From Ardenticatenaceae bacterium (lineage in GTDB: Bacteria > Chloroflexota > Anaerolineae > Promineifilales > Promineifilaceae): a stretch of 44,814 bases of DNA. Both the position numbers and the translations under genes were made by a program. The stretch covers positions 1 through 44,814 of the forward strand of contig WYBM01000032.1 of NCBI GenBank assembly GCA_011525915.1, in the 5' to 3' direction. A model generated the notes under the pieces. It saw nothing but the letters and a program-made list of their open reading frames with translations. It had not been told where the DNA came from and ran no database searches. Shown here in pieces: positions 33,501 through 42,153 of the stretch; the stretch's first letter is position 1; every line of letters starts with the position of its first letter.

Positions 33501-34145
33501 GCCATTTTGATTCCAGAAGACATACTCATCGGTGACTTGTAGATCACGGGAGGGGCCGCCGAGCTGCCCGGCGGTGACGATGGTTGTCCCCGCACCGGTC
33601 GTTTTGTTAACACGAATGATGCCATACGCATCATCCATCAGGTATACATAGCTGCCGCGCTCTTCAATCTCATCGGCGTTGCTTTGCCCGCCGTATACCA
33701 GTGCGGCGGTGTCACCAACGTTGGCTTCTACGGAAAGCTTCACCAGCCCATTATGGGTATCACTCATCCAATAAAGATACTCATCGTCTGCGGCCACGTT
33801 TGACAGCAGCTCAGGACTCCATGAGCCGCAATAGGGGTTGGGTTCATCATGAACAAACACGGTACGTGTCAGCCCGCCGGTGGTGGCGATGCGGGCTATC
33901 TCTTCCATGCGTGAACCGCCGCCTGATGTGTCTGTCGGCACACAGGACAGTGTATACCACCACCACACCTTGGCGTGCTGCACAGTGCTGTGGGCCACGC
34001 CTTCAGCCACCAGGGTGACTGGTGGGTCACCACCAACCGGCGCTTCATCATAGAAAGGGCTGTTGGCGGACACATGGGCCACAACCGGGAAAAACAACAC
34101 TATAAACGATAAAATCAACAGGAACTGCAATACGTTTGTTTTCAT
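30555..34145 (-). CDS. Secreted metzincin-type metalloprotease, multidomain
   Basis: From ATG 34145 (AAGGA upstream) the product has 1196 aa and starts with a signal peptide (MKTNVLQFLLILSFIVLFFPVV...SA). The order is an N-terminal propeller-like region with repeated 'YLYWMSD', 'YVYLMDD', 'YVFWNQN' motifs (about 60-370), beta-sandwich modules, then a zinc protease core. That core has HEVGHNVGRAH (His667, Glu668, His671, His677) and a downstream 'DMMSYCDRQW' Met-turn, which fits metzincins. Immunoglobulin/fibronectin-like modules and a BACON-like module near the C-terminus ('WTASESAPWLTLNANSGSTPG') follow, and the protein ends 'YSIFLPVILR'. The tail resembles those of two neighbouring secreted proteins. 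It likely degrades extracellular proteins or processes surface proteins. Confidence 0.8.
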   Translation of the reverse strand: MKTNVLQFLLILSFIVLFFPVVAHVSANSPFYDEAPVGGDPPVTLVAEGVAHSTVQHAKVWWWYTLSCVPTDTSGGGSRMEEIARIATTGGLTRTVFVHDEPNPYCGSWSPELLSNVAADDEYLYWMSDTHNGLVKLSVEANVGDTAALVYGGQSNADEIEERGSYVYLMDDAYGIIRVNKTTGAGTTIVTAGQLGGPSRDLQVTDEYVFWNQNGFLKIANNNGGGGDGISTGVTGYMAENSRCEPGGLCYSTEYVFVAQGEQIRRYNVDTQTFGPVIYDSPVSGADVVELTVDSDKIYFFEQRQASCNPFCTYNYGLYRINRTGGTAELLYFINDTFFGNEEFDLTLGGPGNNYLFWHDRGALRRLPRDAAAIPSIDIAITDVEVTQSIQDLNDSIQLVRDKRTGVRVYVDAAGQNVPGVSARLYRINSIGIILDGPIYPSGGTHYLTVPNTPDRANFNHAFYFELPNDWIDGTNVRLRAEVNYTQIPPEPSFSNNNWNTPIYTFRDSPTLRTHLLVWGYTVDGDYYQPSTWQDVNQARSWIRRVYPLASTPGGYESPDPGFRLKIRTINDPNLGGHIERTTDFCLDIPEDDREFCAATYTNNCAQWLRATEGIPNNEMIYSMIWEEPSLPFPRGFATGSVSSGPTGRGTWGWDNDGSYGDWYMGHEVGHNVGRAHPSPASDDPATENTVEGCGHSRSDPNFPYANAAIGTGSMWGFDVGDIGLSSQLPPRVYPNNLWRDMMSYCDRQWISDYTYEGIYGFLNSQQPAPDAVQPQPVRAGVDTIALFGTIYDDADTAVFQVVGLWDSPGPYSPPAGGAYQMRFLNSSGGQLAAYDFDGDANDANPSNLGFAVVVPFPLTTAEVELVRLSDGQVLGTHTLSANAPAISNVQLVGATNPVTGTVTLQWQASDADGDPLHFDVYYTDDNGATYTAYALALTETSVQLNTNQMGGSAQARFRVTANDGTRMAEAESQTFTMANKPPVITLLTPQDGFEVTYGTAVNFVGEVEDGQGHVPDANMGWFVNGSPTFVTGPYYTAFLLPVGVNEVSLRATNGVGQTTSKSVTIIVNDNLSYPGPTLAVGPDQTGWQVEVGTTALQQSTLTISNIGTGSLNWTASESAPWLTLNANSGSTPGTLTLTADPTLVPSGVPMHTTLTISGDNGQTVQLPVSLVVGVNPIWGPNPDALYSIFLPVILR

Positions 34146-34353
34146 TTTAACCATCCTTTTTGACGAAAAATGAGCCACCATCAGATCATAGACAACGGCC
34201 GTCCGGCCAGCGTCCGAAAAGTGTTTTGGGTGTTATAACGGCCGTCCAACCACAATGATGGTCCGTTGTCAAGGGGCAGTCATAGCCCATTCAGCCTACA
34301 GACAAGCCGTGTTACCCTTGATTACCATCATGCCGACAGAGGAGGAAGGCATC
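34146..34353. other. Divergent intergenic region of the surface block
   Basis: This separates the protease gene (minus) from the FG-GAP gene (plus). It contains two ACGGCCGTCC copies (34195-34204 and 34238-34247, 43 bp apart) and no other clear element. I found no confident promoter boxes. An in-frame extension of the FG-GAP frame to 34255 is unlikely to be translated. Confidence 0.4.
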
Positions 34354-34357
34354 ATGA
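34339..34357 (+). promoter_or_regulatory. Translation-initiation leader shared with 36362-36380
   Basis: GAGGAGGAAGGCATCATGA here and GAGGAGGTAGGCATCATGA at 36362-36380 are identical except for one base over 19 nt, including the ribosome binding site, spacer and start. The similarity goes beyond what a common Shine-Dalgarno sequence needs and suggests duplication or shared translational control. Confidence 0.6.
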
Positions 34358-36318
34358 AAAGAAGATTACTGCTTATATGTTTGCTGCTTGCAGGGTTATT
34401 GTTGAGTGTGCTCTGGCAGCTGCGGCTGACGGCCGTGGCCGCCGGTGGCCTGTCTGCCCCTGTGCTTAAATGGCAGTTAGGTGGCTGTGCTGGCATCTGG
34501 TGTGAAACGGGCTGGTACTCTTCCCCGGCCGTAGCCGACCTGGATAATGATGGCGCACCTGAAGTTATCGGCTCGCCTTATTCGCTCTATGCCCTTAATG
34601 GCGAAAATGGCACGATCCAGTGGGAAGTAGACCCACCCGGCGGCCGTACCTGGCCGGGGGTTGTGGTAGCCGATATTGATAACAACGGTGATCTGGAAGT
34701 GGCCGTAGCCCAGGGCAGTGGGTATGTCACGGTGTATGATCATCAGGGGAACCAGGTTTGGTCACGCCGGCCCGAAACCAACGAGCTACGTGGTCTCTCT
34801 GCGTATGACCTGGATGCCGACGGTACGTTGGAACTGGTGGTCACCGCTACCGGCGACGAGGTAAACACTTACGTTTATGAGCACAATGGCGATCTGCGCC
34901 CTGGCTGGCCGCAATTGAATAATGACAGTGGCTATGGCTGGGGTGTTTATAATGACAATGCCGCCCTCGGTGATATTGATGGTGATGGCCTGGGTGAACT
35001 CATCGTGCCTTCTGATGTGCATTACATTAACGCTTATGAAGCCAACGGCGCCCAAATTCCGGCACATCCCATGTATGACGGCGATGGATGGGGCAAAGTA
35101 GGTATCTGGGAAAGCCTGGAAGTGGAACTACGCGGGTGGGGGCACTGCAACGGGGTGCGGGCCGAGAGTTACCGCACCAACTTTGCCGATGGCCCGGCCG
35201 TTATTGCTGACGTCAATGGTGATGGCCTGGTAGAAGTGGTGGTCACCGGTAACGTTTATGATTGTAACGCCGGGTATCCACCCAGCCGTTACATTGGCGT
35301 TTACATCTTTAATGCTGACCGCAGCCGTTTTAACGAGGATGGTTTTGATTGGCAAACGGTGCCGGTAGACACAGGCGCACCGTTAAGCGAAGATTACAAC
35401 GTCATTGAGAGCGCCATGCCCAATCCGGTGGTGGCCGACCTGGATGGTGACGGTGTTATGGAGATATTGTTTGCCTCTTATGACGGCCGTCTGCATGTTT
35501 ACTGGCTAGACAAAACGGAACATCACAACTGGCCCTACAACGTGGCCGCTACCGGTCCGGGCATCCGCTTCGCCTCTGAGCCGGTGGTAGCAGACCTGGA
35601 CAATGACGGGTTGGCCGAAGTCATCTTTGCTTCCTGGCCGCAAAAAGGCGGTACACTCGTGGGTAAACTGCACATCCTGAATTACCAGGGCACGCCCTTG
35701 TATGAGATCAACCTGCCCGCGGCCTCTGGGAATGCCAACTATAACGGCGCGTTGGCGGCCCCCACCCTGGCCAACATTGACGCTGACGCTGACCTGGAAG
35801 TGGTCTTAAACACGGTTCATTCTGGCCTGGTGGCTTATGATTTACCGGGCACATCAGCGGCCCAGATATTATGGGGTACCGGGCGGGGTAACAACCAGCG
35901 TTCTGGCTCCTTCCTGGTGGGCAGCTTGCGCGGCTCTACCATAGAGGCGCAGCCGGTGACACCCGCGGCCGGTGAGATGGTGACGTATACCATTCGGCTG
36001 AACAATACCGGCCCCACGCTGGCCGGGGTGGCGGTTACCAGCACCTTGTCAGCCGATGTAACCTATTTTGGTAACCTGTGGGCCTCGTCTGGCACGGCCG
36101 CGTTTGCGGCCGGCCAGGTCACGTGGACGGGCGCGGTCGTGCAAGGGGAACCCGTGATCATCCGGTACGCCGTGACGGTGAATGATGATGTGACTGGCCC
36201 CCGCCCGATTTGGGGTACGGCGCAGATGGACGATGGTCTGGGGAACGTTATGACGGCCGTATCTCTGATCATTGCCCACGGCCAGTCGGTCTACCTGCCG
36301 GTTGTCCACAAACCCTGA
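34354..36318 (+). CDS. Secreted FG-GAP/VCBS repeat protein
   Basis: This 654-aa protein has a signal peptide ([17 protein letters not shown]... ending TAVAAG). It contains at least eight Asp-rich calcium-loop motifs of the FG-GAP/VCBS kind ([80 protein letters not shown]), predicting a seven- or eight-bladed beta-propeller. A C-terminal DUF11-like beta-sandwich ('[21 protein letters not shown]') and a tail '[10 protein letters not shown]' follow. The ATG at 34354 is preceded by GAGGAGG. It is followed by the beta-helix gene 58 nt later, in an operon. It is a likely cell-surface or extracellular adhesion/binding protein. Confidence 0.88.
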   Translation: MKRRLLLICLLLAGLLLSVLWQLRLTAVAAGGLSAPVLKWQLGGCAGIWCETGWYSSPAVADLDNDGAPEVIGSPYSLYALNGENGTIQWEVDPPGGRTWPGVVVADIDNNGDLEVAVAQGSGYVTVYDHQGNQVWSRRPETNELRGLSAYDLDADGTLELVVTATGDEVNTYVYEHNGDLRPGWPQLNNDSGYGWGVYNDNAALGDIDGDGLGELIVPSDVHYINAYEANGAQIPAHPMYDGDGWGKVGIWESLEVELRGWGHCNGVRAESYRTNFADGPAVIADVNGDGLVEVVVTGNVYDCNAGYPPSRYIGVYIFNADRSRFNEDGFDWQTVPVDTGAPLSEDYNVIESAMPNPVVADLDGDGVMEILFASYDGRLHVYWLDKTEHHNWPYNVAATGPGIRFASEPVVADLDNDGLAEVIFASWPQKGGTLVGKLHILNYQGTPLYEINLPAASGNANYNGALAAPTLANIDADADLEVVLNTVHSGLVAYDLPGTSAAQILWGTGRGNNQRSGSFLVGSLRGSTIEAQPVTPAAGEMVTYTIRLNNTGPTLAGVAVTSTLSADVTYFGNLWASSGTAAFAAGQVTWTGAVVQGEPVIIRYAVTVNDDVTGPRPIWGTAQMDDGLGNVMTAVSLIIAHGQSVYLPVVHKP

Positions 36319-36376
36319 TGCCCCTCTGTTTGAATGGGGCAGCTATCTACTTTGTTTAGACGAGGAGGTAGGCATC

Positions 36377-38128
36377 ATGAGACACGTTATAATTTTGACC
36401 ACATTCCTTTTCCTGCTGTTGGGGCATGCCCTGACCACGGCCGTGGCCGGGCCATCACAGCCACAGGGTGGTGTCTATTACGTGGCCACCGATGGTGATG
36501 ATAACACCGGGGATGGTTCGATGGGCAGCCCTTGGGCCACCATTACCCATGCTTTAGACAGTGTACCGGACAGCAGCACTATTTTGGTGCGGCCGGGGGA
36601 GTATAACGGCCGTGTTAATTTGCGTGGTACCTTTGCCAACGGCGTGACCGTACGCTCGGAGGTGCCTTACCAGGCCCGGCTGCGTCATAACAGCACCGTG
36701 ATCATCTGTTTTTATGGCCAGGGCATTACGTTGGAAGGCTTTGATGTGGCCCATGATGGTCCTGGTGCGGGCGCGTTGGTCATCCAGATTCAAGACCTTA
36801 TTGGCGAACCAGGCGGCAGCGATATTGTCAGCCGTATTGTCATTCGCAACAATATTTTGCATGACAGCACCAACAATGACATTCTGAAGATCAATAACGG
36901 TGCCGGGCAGATTACGGTAGAGGGCAACGTTTTCTACAACCAGAGCGGTTCTGATGAACACATAGACATCAACAGTGTCAGAGACGTGGTGGTACAAGAC
37001 AACATCTTCTTTAATGACCAGAACAATAACAATAATGACACCAGCAGTTACATTGTCATTAAGGATAGCAACGGCAGTGATGACACCAACCTGGGCAGTC
37101 ACAATATCACCGTGCGCCGCAACGTCTTCCTGAATTGGCAGGGTTCTACCGGCAGCAACTTTGTTCTGGTGGGCGAGGATGGCAACCCGTACTTTGAAGC
37201 CCAAAACGTGTTGGTGGAAAACAACCTGATGCTGGGTAACAGCAGCAACGTGATGCGGGCTCCTTTGGGCGTGAAAGGAGGCAAAGATGTAACCTTCCGC
37301 CACAATACCATTGTTGGTGATCTGCCGGCCCTGGCTTACGCTATGCGTTTGAATACAGAAGGCAGCAACCCGGCCAATGAAAACATTCGTTTTTACAACA
37401 ATATTTGGTCAGACCCCACCGGTACGATGGGCTCTAATGGGGGTGGCAGCAACGACTTTTCTGACACGCCGCCGGGTGAGACGGTGTCATTTACGCTGCA
37501 TAACAATCTTTATTGGAATGGGGGTCAGCCCATTCCGGAAGACGGCAGCGAATTGGTCAATTACACCGACGATGTGGCGCGTATCGTGGGGAATCCCCTG
37601 CTGCCGGGGCAAGGAAGCATTATCTTACCGCGCTGGACGGGGGCGCAGTTTGCCGATGGCTCGGCTACTATTCGGGAAGCGTTTGAGCGGTTGGTGATGT
37701 TGTACGGAATGCTCCCCACGAACAGCCCGGCTGTAGATGCCGCCGATGCCGGGAATGCGCCTACAGAGGATATTTTAGGCCACGGCCGTAGCCAACCAGA
37801 CATCGGCGCTTTTGAATTTATCCCGGCTTTGCGGCTGACCGGTATCCCCGGCAACCAGACCATTTACCTTACCTGGCAGGTAGACACTACCTTGCCTCCC
37901 ACGGCCACCTGGCAGATCACCTACAATGGCCCATCTGGCAATGACCCTTCGCCTATCACCGGTATTCCCGAAGCGACTCGTGCTTATACTCTGACGGGGA
38001 TGACCAACTTTACGGTCTATGACATTACCCTGACAGCGATGGTGGCGGGCTCCCCCATGTTCACAGATACAGTCTCTGTCATGCCTACAGACAGATTTGT
38101 TTATTTGCCGGCAGTGTTACGGCCGTGA
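36377..38128 (+). CDS. Secreted right-handed beta-helix protein
   Basis: This 583-aa protein has a signal peptide ([21 protein letters not shown]...AVAG). Residues about 40-430 have the pectate-lyase-like beta-helix pattern: the opening '[27 protein letters not shown]' (DUF1565-like) and many 'VxxNxI/F' turns such as '[14 protein letters not shown]', '[11 protein letters not shown]', '[11 protein letters not shown]', '[11 protein letters not shown]'. A fibronectin-III-like domain (about 495-575) and a tail '[10 protein letters not shown]' follow. It may bind or cleave polysaccharide, but no catalytic residues are clear. The ATG is preceded by GAGGAGGTAGG, nearly the same leader as the upstream gene. 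The stop codon lies inside an ACGGCCGT site. Confidence 0.88.
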   Translation: MRHVIILTTFLFLLLGHALTTAVAGPSQPQGGVYYVATDGDDNTGDGSMGSPWATITHALDSVPDSSTILVRPGEYNGRVNLRGTFANGVTVRSEVPYQARLRHNSTVIICFYGQGITLEGFDVAHDGPGAGALVIQIQDLIGEPGGSDIVSRIVIRNNILHDSTNNDILKINNGAGQITVEGNVFYNQSGSDEHIDINSVRDVVVQDNIFFNDQNNNNNDTSSYIVIKDSNGSDDTNLGSHNITVRRNVFLNWQGSTGSNFVLVGEDGNPYFEAQNVLVENNLMLGNSSNVMRAPLGVKGGKDVTFRHNTIVGDLPALAYAMRLNTEGSNPANENIRFYNNIWSDPTGTMGSNGGGSNDFSDTPPGETVSFTLHNNLYWNGGQPIPEDGSELVNYTDDVARIVGNPLLPGQGSIILPRWTGAQFADGSATIREAFERLVMLYGMLPTNSPAVDAADAGNAPTEDILGHGRSQPDIGAFEFIPALRLTGIPGNQTIYLTWQVDTTLPPTATWQITYNGPSGNDPSPITGIPEATRAYTLTGMTNFTVYDITLTAMVAGSPMFTDTVSVMPTDRFVYLPAVLRP

Positions 38129-38135
38129 TGGCGGC

Positions 38136-39155
38136 TTACTCCATGGCTTTTCTAAGTGACAGGTCGATGGCTGGTTCCGGCTCTGCCTGGGCCAGCCGCA
38201 GCCTGACAAAAAGCCAGGGGGCCGCATAAGCCGCCCAAAAGACTGTCAGGAAATAGCGTAAAATGCGCAGTGGTACGGCCAGCCACAGTGGCTCCTCTGG
38301 GAAGACCTGTTTTAACCCTGCCCAAATAGCCACTAAAATGACGATGCCTAAAACATAACGAATGGCCCGTTTCCAGAGGGGGCCACTGGCCAGGAAGCGA
38401 ACCCGGCTGCCTTCCAGCACAATGCCGATGCCAAAGCCTAACAATAAGCCAAACGCCTGGGCCGCCGCGTCAAGGCTGCTGCGTTCAGCATTTGGGATAT
38501 GCTGTGCCCAGGGCACGACCGTGTTTGGTGGCCCAATGATCCATCGGACGAGTATAAATAGAACGCCCAGAATTACGGGAACCAGGATGGCCGCTAACAA
38601 CCGCTGGCCCAAGATACGCTTGCTAAAATCACCCCCGTATCGGCCCTGCCACAGGGCAAAACCCATCAAGGTCAAAATGCCCAGGAGAAACCCCCCCAGG
38701 GTGTCATGGATAAAGTGCGCCCCCAGGTAAATACGGCTCATGGCCATCAAAAACACTAAAGTGACGGCAAAGGCCCAAAACCAGTAGCGGCGAATCCAGG
38801 CTGCCAGAAAAAGGTAGAGGACAGTGGCATTTTGTGTATGCCCACTAGGGACGCCATACCCCTCTTCACGGGCATCCAGGCCTATGTCAGCATCCACCCA
38901 GAACGGCCGTGGCCCCCGAAATGTTTGCTTGCCAATGGCGTTTAAAACGAGGGTAAGCAAAAAGATGTACCCCACTTGTTTACCCAGCGGCTTGTGAATA
39001 CACCAGAAAATAAGAGGGAATAACGCCAGGTAAAATTCTTCCTGGCCCAGGTTGGTAATGTAAAGGAAAAATCCTTCTAACTGAGGGTAGGTTGTTTGCC
39101 ACCATGTTATAAATGCCAGCCCCACATCCCACACTTGTTGCCACGTCTGATCCAT
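38136..39155 (-). CDS. PAP2-family membrane phosphatase
   Basis: This 339-aa membrane protein has the three PAP2 phosphatase signatures: KQTFRGPRP (K-x6-RP), PSGHTQNA (PSGH) and SRIYLGAHFIHD (SR-x5-H-x3-D). About eight hydrophobic segments follow or surround them. It removes phosphate from a lipid phosphate or undecaprenyl pyrophosphate on the outer face of the membrane. It is longer than typical PAP2 proteins because of an extra C-terminal membrane region of about 140 residues. The ATG at 39155 has AGGAGGG upstream; a longer frame to 39191 is less likely. It converges with the beta-helix gene (7 nt apart). Confidence 0.88.
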   Translation of the reverse strand: MDQTWQQVWDVGLAFITWWQTTYPQLEGFFLYITNLGQEEFYLALFPLIFWCIHKPLGKQVGYIFLLTLVLNAIGKQTFRGPRPFWVDADIGLDAREEGYGVPSGHTQNATVLYLFLAAWIRRYWFWAFAVTLVFLMAMSRIYLGAHFIHDTLGGFLLGILTLMGFALWQGRYGGDFSKRILGQRLLAAILVPVILGVLFILVRWIIGPPNTVVPWAQHIPNAERSSLDAAAQAFGLLLGFGIGIVLEGSRVRFLASGPLWKRAIRYVLGIVILVAIWAGLKQVFPEEPLWLAVPLRILRYFLTVFWAAYAAPWLFVRLRLAQAEPEPAIDLSLRKAME

Positions 39156-39515
39156 TGCCTTTTCCCTCCTGCCTGCACCATAAGGGATCACCTGTTTAAT
39201 AAACTGCTAAGCGACACCGACCGGTACTGGACGTTTAAGCCAGTTCTTTGTTACTATCCTGTTGTGCATCACAGCGGTTCATGTCTGGTAAGGATATGAC
39301 TTGTGTTGATGATGACTACTGAACTTTAACACCTTCTCTTCTTGAGACACATTGTAACGCTGCTTATGGCGGCGCGCCAAACGTTTGCTTGTCCTACGGC
39401 CGTTGCGCCTGCTTCGCGGCAGACTATAATCCTTTCTTTAGACAAACACAAAGCCCAACCTGGCGATGGTGACTGTAATCGTCAAAACCCCGGTGGGCTG
39501 ACCTGGAGGGTAAGT
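39156..39515. other. Intergenic region before the two-component system
   Basis: No gene is supported. An open frame continuous with the response regulator to 39342 is not protein-like. A weak plus-strand promoter is possible (TGGACG at 39228 and TACTAT at 39252, 18-bp spacer). One ACGGCCGT site lies at 39395. Confidence 0.4.
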
Positions 39516-40193
39516 ATGACGACAAGGATCTTGGTAATTGAAGATGAAGAACGAATCCGCCAATTTTTACAGCGCGGTCTTGCTTTTGAAGGATATCGTG
39601 TAGACACGGCCGCAGACGGGCAAACGGGTCTGGACCTGGCTCGTGAAAATCCGCCTGACCTGGTGCTGCTAGATATTATGCTGCCGGGCATGGATGGCTT
39701 AGAGGTGTGCCGCCGCCTGCGAGCAGTTAGTGAATTACCCATTCTTATGCTTACGGCAAAAGAAACCATCGAAGACCGTGTCATTGGGTTAGACGCCGGC
39801 GCTGATGATTATCTGGTCAAACCATTTGCTTTTGATGAATTAATGGCCCGTGTGCGTGCCTTGTTGCGCCGTTCACAGCCGGCCCAACCCCAGGTCTATC
39901 GCTTCGCCGACCTGGAACTAGATACGGGTACGCGCCAGGGTCGGCGTGGCGGCCGCATTTTTGACCTGACAGCTAAAGAGTATGAACTGCTGGAGCTGTT
40001 CATGCGGCACCCCCGGCAGGTGTTAACCCGTGACCTGATCTTTGACCGGGTGTGGAACTATGATTTTGGCGGTGAGAGTAACATCATTGAAGTGTATGTA
40101 CGCTACTTGCGCCAGAAAACAGAAGAAGGCGGGCAATCTCGCCTGATTCATACTGTGCGCGGCATTGGTTACGTGCTGCGTGAAGAGTCGTAA
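39516..40193 (+). CDS. OmpR/PhoB-family response regulator
   Basis: The 225-aa protein has a receiver domain (1-118: acidic pocket 'IEDEE', phosphoacceptor Asp53 in [11 protein letters not shown], Lys102 in LVKPF) and a winged-helix DNA-binding domain (about 130-225: '[32 protein letters not shown]', '[11 protein letters not shown]'-like recognition region '[14 protein letters not shown]', '[11 protein letters not shown]'). It is complete and typical. The ATG at 39516 has GGAGGG 5 nt upstream, and the 58 extra codons before it lack similarity. The histidine kinase gene follows after 3 nt, so the two are translationally coupled. Confidence 0.93.
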   Translation: MTTRILVIEDEERIRQFLQRGLAFEGYRVDTAADGQTGLDLARENPPDLVLLDIMLPGMDGLEVCRRLRAVSELPILMLTAKETIEDRVIGLDAGADDYLVKPFAFDELMARVRALLRRSQPAQPQVYRFADLELDTGTRQGRRGGRIFDLTAKEYELLELFMRHPRQVLTRDLIFDRVWNYDFGGESNIIEVYVRYLRQKTEEGGQSRLIHTVRGIGYVLREES

Positions 40194-40196
40194 ACG

Positions 40197-41675
40197 TTGT
40201 CCATTCAGAACCGTTTGCTGGTAGTCTATACCACAATTTTTATGGTGGCATTTGTGTTATTTGCTACCATCGTTTATTTCTTGCCGCTTAGCCGGATCAA
40301 GGCGGAAGTAGATGCCAACCTGGCCGCGCTGGCTGCCGAAATTCTGCAGGGAAAAATTGATAAAGCTCGTGACGGCGCCCTGGAAATTGTGATTCCCCAG
40401 GATTTAATTACCCTGGAAACCGCTTCTACCTTTATTCTAATAACCAATGCTATTGACCCCGATGCTACCGACAAACGGATTTTCTCATCACGTAATCTGG
40501 GTAGCTTTGAGGGACTGTTAGACCCCGAAGGTCTAGGGACAACAAAAGTCTATCATGATGTTACCCATGGTGATGTTTCTTTACGTGTGTTGACGGTTCC
40601 CATTTATGATTATAATGACCCGGAACGGCCAGTAATTGGCTATTTACAGGTTGCACGCCTGTTTGATAGTTATGAAAGTTTTAGCCGTTTCCTGGTCATT
40701 GCCTTGTTTGTAGGCTTTGCCGGGGCGACGGCTTCGCTCTTTTTGGCGGTACTGCTGACCCCCAGTTCCTTCAAACCGCTGGAAGATATTGCCGATGTGG
40801 CCCGGCAAATCACCAATGCTGATGACCTTAGCCGCCGGGTGCCATACATAGAGCGTGGTGATGAGGTTGGTGTCCTGGCGCGGGCCTTTAACCAGTTGTT
40901 AGAACGCTTGGAAAACTTGTTTCTGACACAGCAGCGCTTGCTGGCTGATGTGTCCCATGAACTGCGCACACCGCTGACCACCATCCGCGGCAATGTAGAC
41001 CTGATGCGCCGGATAGGGGAGGCAGACGAGGATTCCTTAAAGATCATTCAAGAAGAGACAGACCGCATGAGCCGTCTGGTGGGTGACTTGTTGTTGTTGG
41101 CGCGGGCTGATGCCGGCAGCCTGCCCCTGGAACGGAAAAAGCTGGAACTGGATACCCTGTTTTTTGAAGTATACCGGCAGGTGAGTTTGTTAGACACGGC
41201 CGTCAACGTGGTCATCACCGACATCGACCAGGTATGTGTCATGGGGGATCCGGACCGCCTCAAGCAGCTTCTTTTAAACCTGGCGGGGAATGCCCTCAAA
41301 TATACCTCTTCCGGCGGCAGTGTGTTTTTATCTCTGGCTAAAACAGAAGGCTGGGCCATCATTCGCGTAAAAGATACAGGGGTTGGCATTCCGCCACAAG
41401 ACCTGCCTTATGTGTTTGAACGTTTCTATAGAGTGGATAAAGCGCGTACCCGCCAACAGGGCGGTTCAGGTCTGGGCTTATCTATTGCCCAATGGATTGC
41501 CCAGGCACATGGTGGCCGTATTGAGGTGGCCAGTGAAGTTGGTGTGGGTACCACATTTACAGTGTGGCTGCCGGCCCTCGCGGATCTTCCGTCGTTATCT
41601 GACACGGCAGATGAAGGGGAGTTAGAATCAACCCGGCCTGGACTGCGGGTGTTGAGTACGCCGTTTCGACGCTGA
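40197..41675 (+). CDS. Sensor histidine kinase
   Basis: This 492-aa membrane kinase has TM1 (about 7-32), an external sensor of about 130 residues with no recognisable fold, TM2 (about 165-190), a HAMP linker, a HisKA domain with phosphoacceptor His254 in DVSHELRTPLTTI, and a HATPase domain with N box NLAGNALKY (Asn361/365), G1 DTGVGIP, F box FERFYRVD and G2 GSGLGLSI. It starts with TTG at 40197, 3 nt after the response-regulator stop. No later ATG keeps TM1. It phosphorylates the adjacent response regulator. Neighbouring surface-protein genes suggest an envelope signal, which is inference. Confidence 0.9.
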   Translation: MSIQNRLLVVYTTIFMVAFVLFATIVYFLPLSRIKAEVDANLAALAAEILQGKIDKARDGALEIVIPQDLITLETASTFILITNAIDPDATDKRIFSSRNLGSFEGLLDPEGLGTTKVYHDVTHGDVSLRVLTVPIYDYNDPERPVIGYLQVARLFDSYESFSRFLVIALFVGFAGATASLFLAVLLTPSSFKPLEDIADVARQITNADDLSRRVPYIERGDEVGVLARAFNQLLERLENLFLTQQRLLADVSHELRTPLTTIRGNVDLMRRIGEADEDSLKIIQEETDRMSRLVGDLLLLARADAGSLPLERKKLELDTLFFEVYRQVSLLDTAVNVVITDIDQVCVMGDPDRLKQLLLNLAGNALKYTSSGGSVFLSLAKTEGWAIIRVKDTGVGIPPQDLPYVFERFYRVDKARTRQQGGSGLGLSIAQWIAQAHGGRIEVASEVGVGTTFTVWLPALADLPSLSDTADEGELESTRPGLRVLSTPFRR

Positions 41676-41733
41676 GCGTGGTAAACACCCACCGGCATGT
41701 TTTAGAAAGTGTATGGCAGTAGGTGATGGCGGC

Positions 41734-42153
41734 TTATGTCTGATGCCATCGTGAGAGCAAATAAAAACCTACACCAATGATCACAAGTGGCCAGAAAAGG
41801 CCACCCAACCAGCCAAACCAGCCTAATTGATTAAGCAAAAAGAAAACGCCTACCCCAATCAGCACCACGCCCATTGTACCGGGCTGGCTGATGCGCCTGG
41901 CGCTGCTGCTGACGGCCTGGCTGAGGTCATCCAGATTATCACGCAGCACGGCCGTGCCCCCCACCGCCTCATCCAGAGGCATGATGAACCACAAAATTAA
42001 GTAAATCACCACACCCATGCCACTGGCAAAAGTCAAAATTGCAAATAGTGCCCGAACCAACACCGGGTCTACATCCAGATAAACAGCAATGCCACCACAC
42101 ACACCAGCAATTATCCGGTCCTCTTCACTGCGTGTTAATCGATTCTCTGACAT
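41734..42153 (-). CDS. PspC-domain membrane protein
   Basis: The 139-aa protein starts with a PspC domain (residues 3-62: 'RLTRSEEDRIIAGVCGGIAVYLDVDPVLVRALFAILTFASGMGVVIYLILWFIMPLDE'), split here into the amphipathic N-terminus, the glycine-rich turn and a membrane helix. A second hydrophobic region (about 95-135, 'GVVLIGVGVFFLLNQLGW... WPLVIIGVGFYLL') is like LiaI/LiaF-type membrane regions. PspC proteins take part in envelope-stress responses. GGAG precedes the ATG. It lies near an ECF sigma factor and a two-component system, fitting an envelope-stress neighbourhood. Confidence 0.88.
   Translation of the reverse strand: MSENRLTRSEEDRIIAGVCGGIAVYLDVDPVLVRALFAILTFASGMGVVIYLILWFIMPLDEAVGGTAVLRDNLDDLSQAVSSSARRISQPGTMGVVLIGVGVFFLLNQLGWFGWLGGLFWPLVIIGVGFYLLSRWHQT

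Larger units (their letters stand above)
1883..41955. repeat. Highly iterated palindrome ACGGCCGT (about 67 sites)
   Basis: By hand I located about 67 copies, for example at 1883, 6103, 7179, 8805, 9911, 11637, 12795, 14037, 15392, 16511, 17369, 20305, 22754, 26255, 29075, 31141, 34429, 36437, 38119, 41195 and 41948. They occur in all reading frames and in both coding and intergenic DNA. They are missing from long stretches, including 3853-6102, 17763-20073, 26741-29074, 31758-34194 and 41956 to the end. Confidence 0.9.

Noticed and set aside
36554..37303. 249-codon minus-strand frame
   Set aside because: It is the shadow of the beta-helix gene, where the repeated Asn/Val codons keep the opposite strand open.
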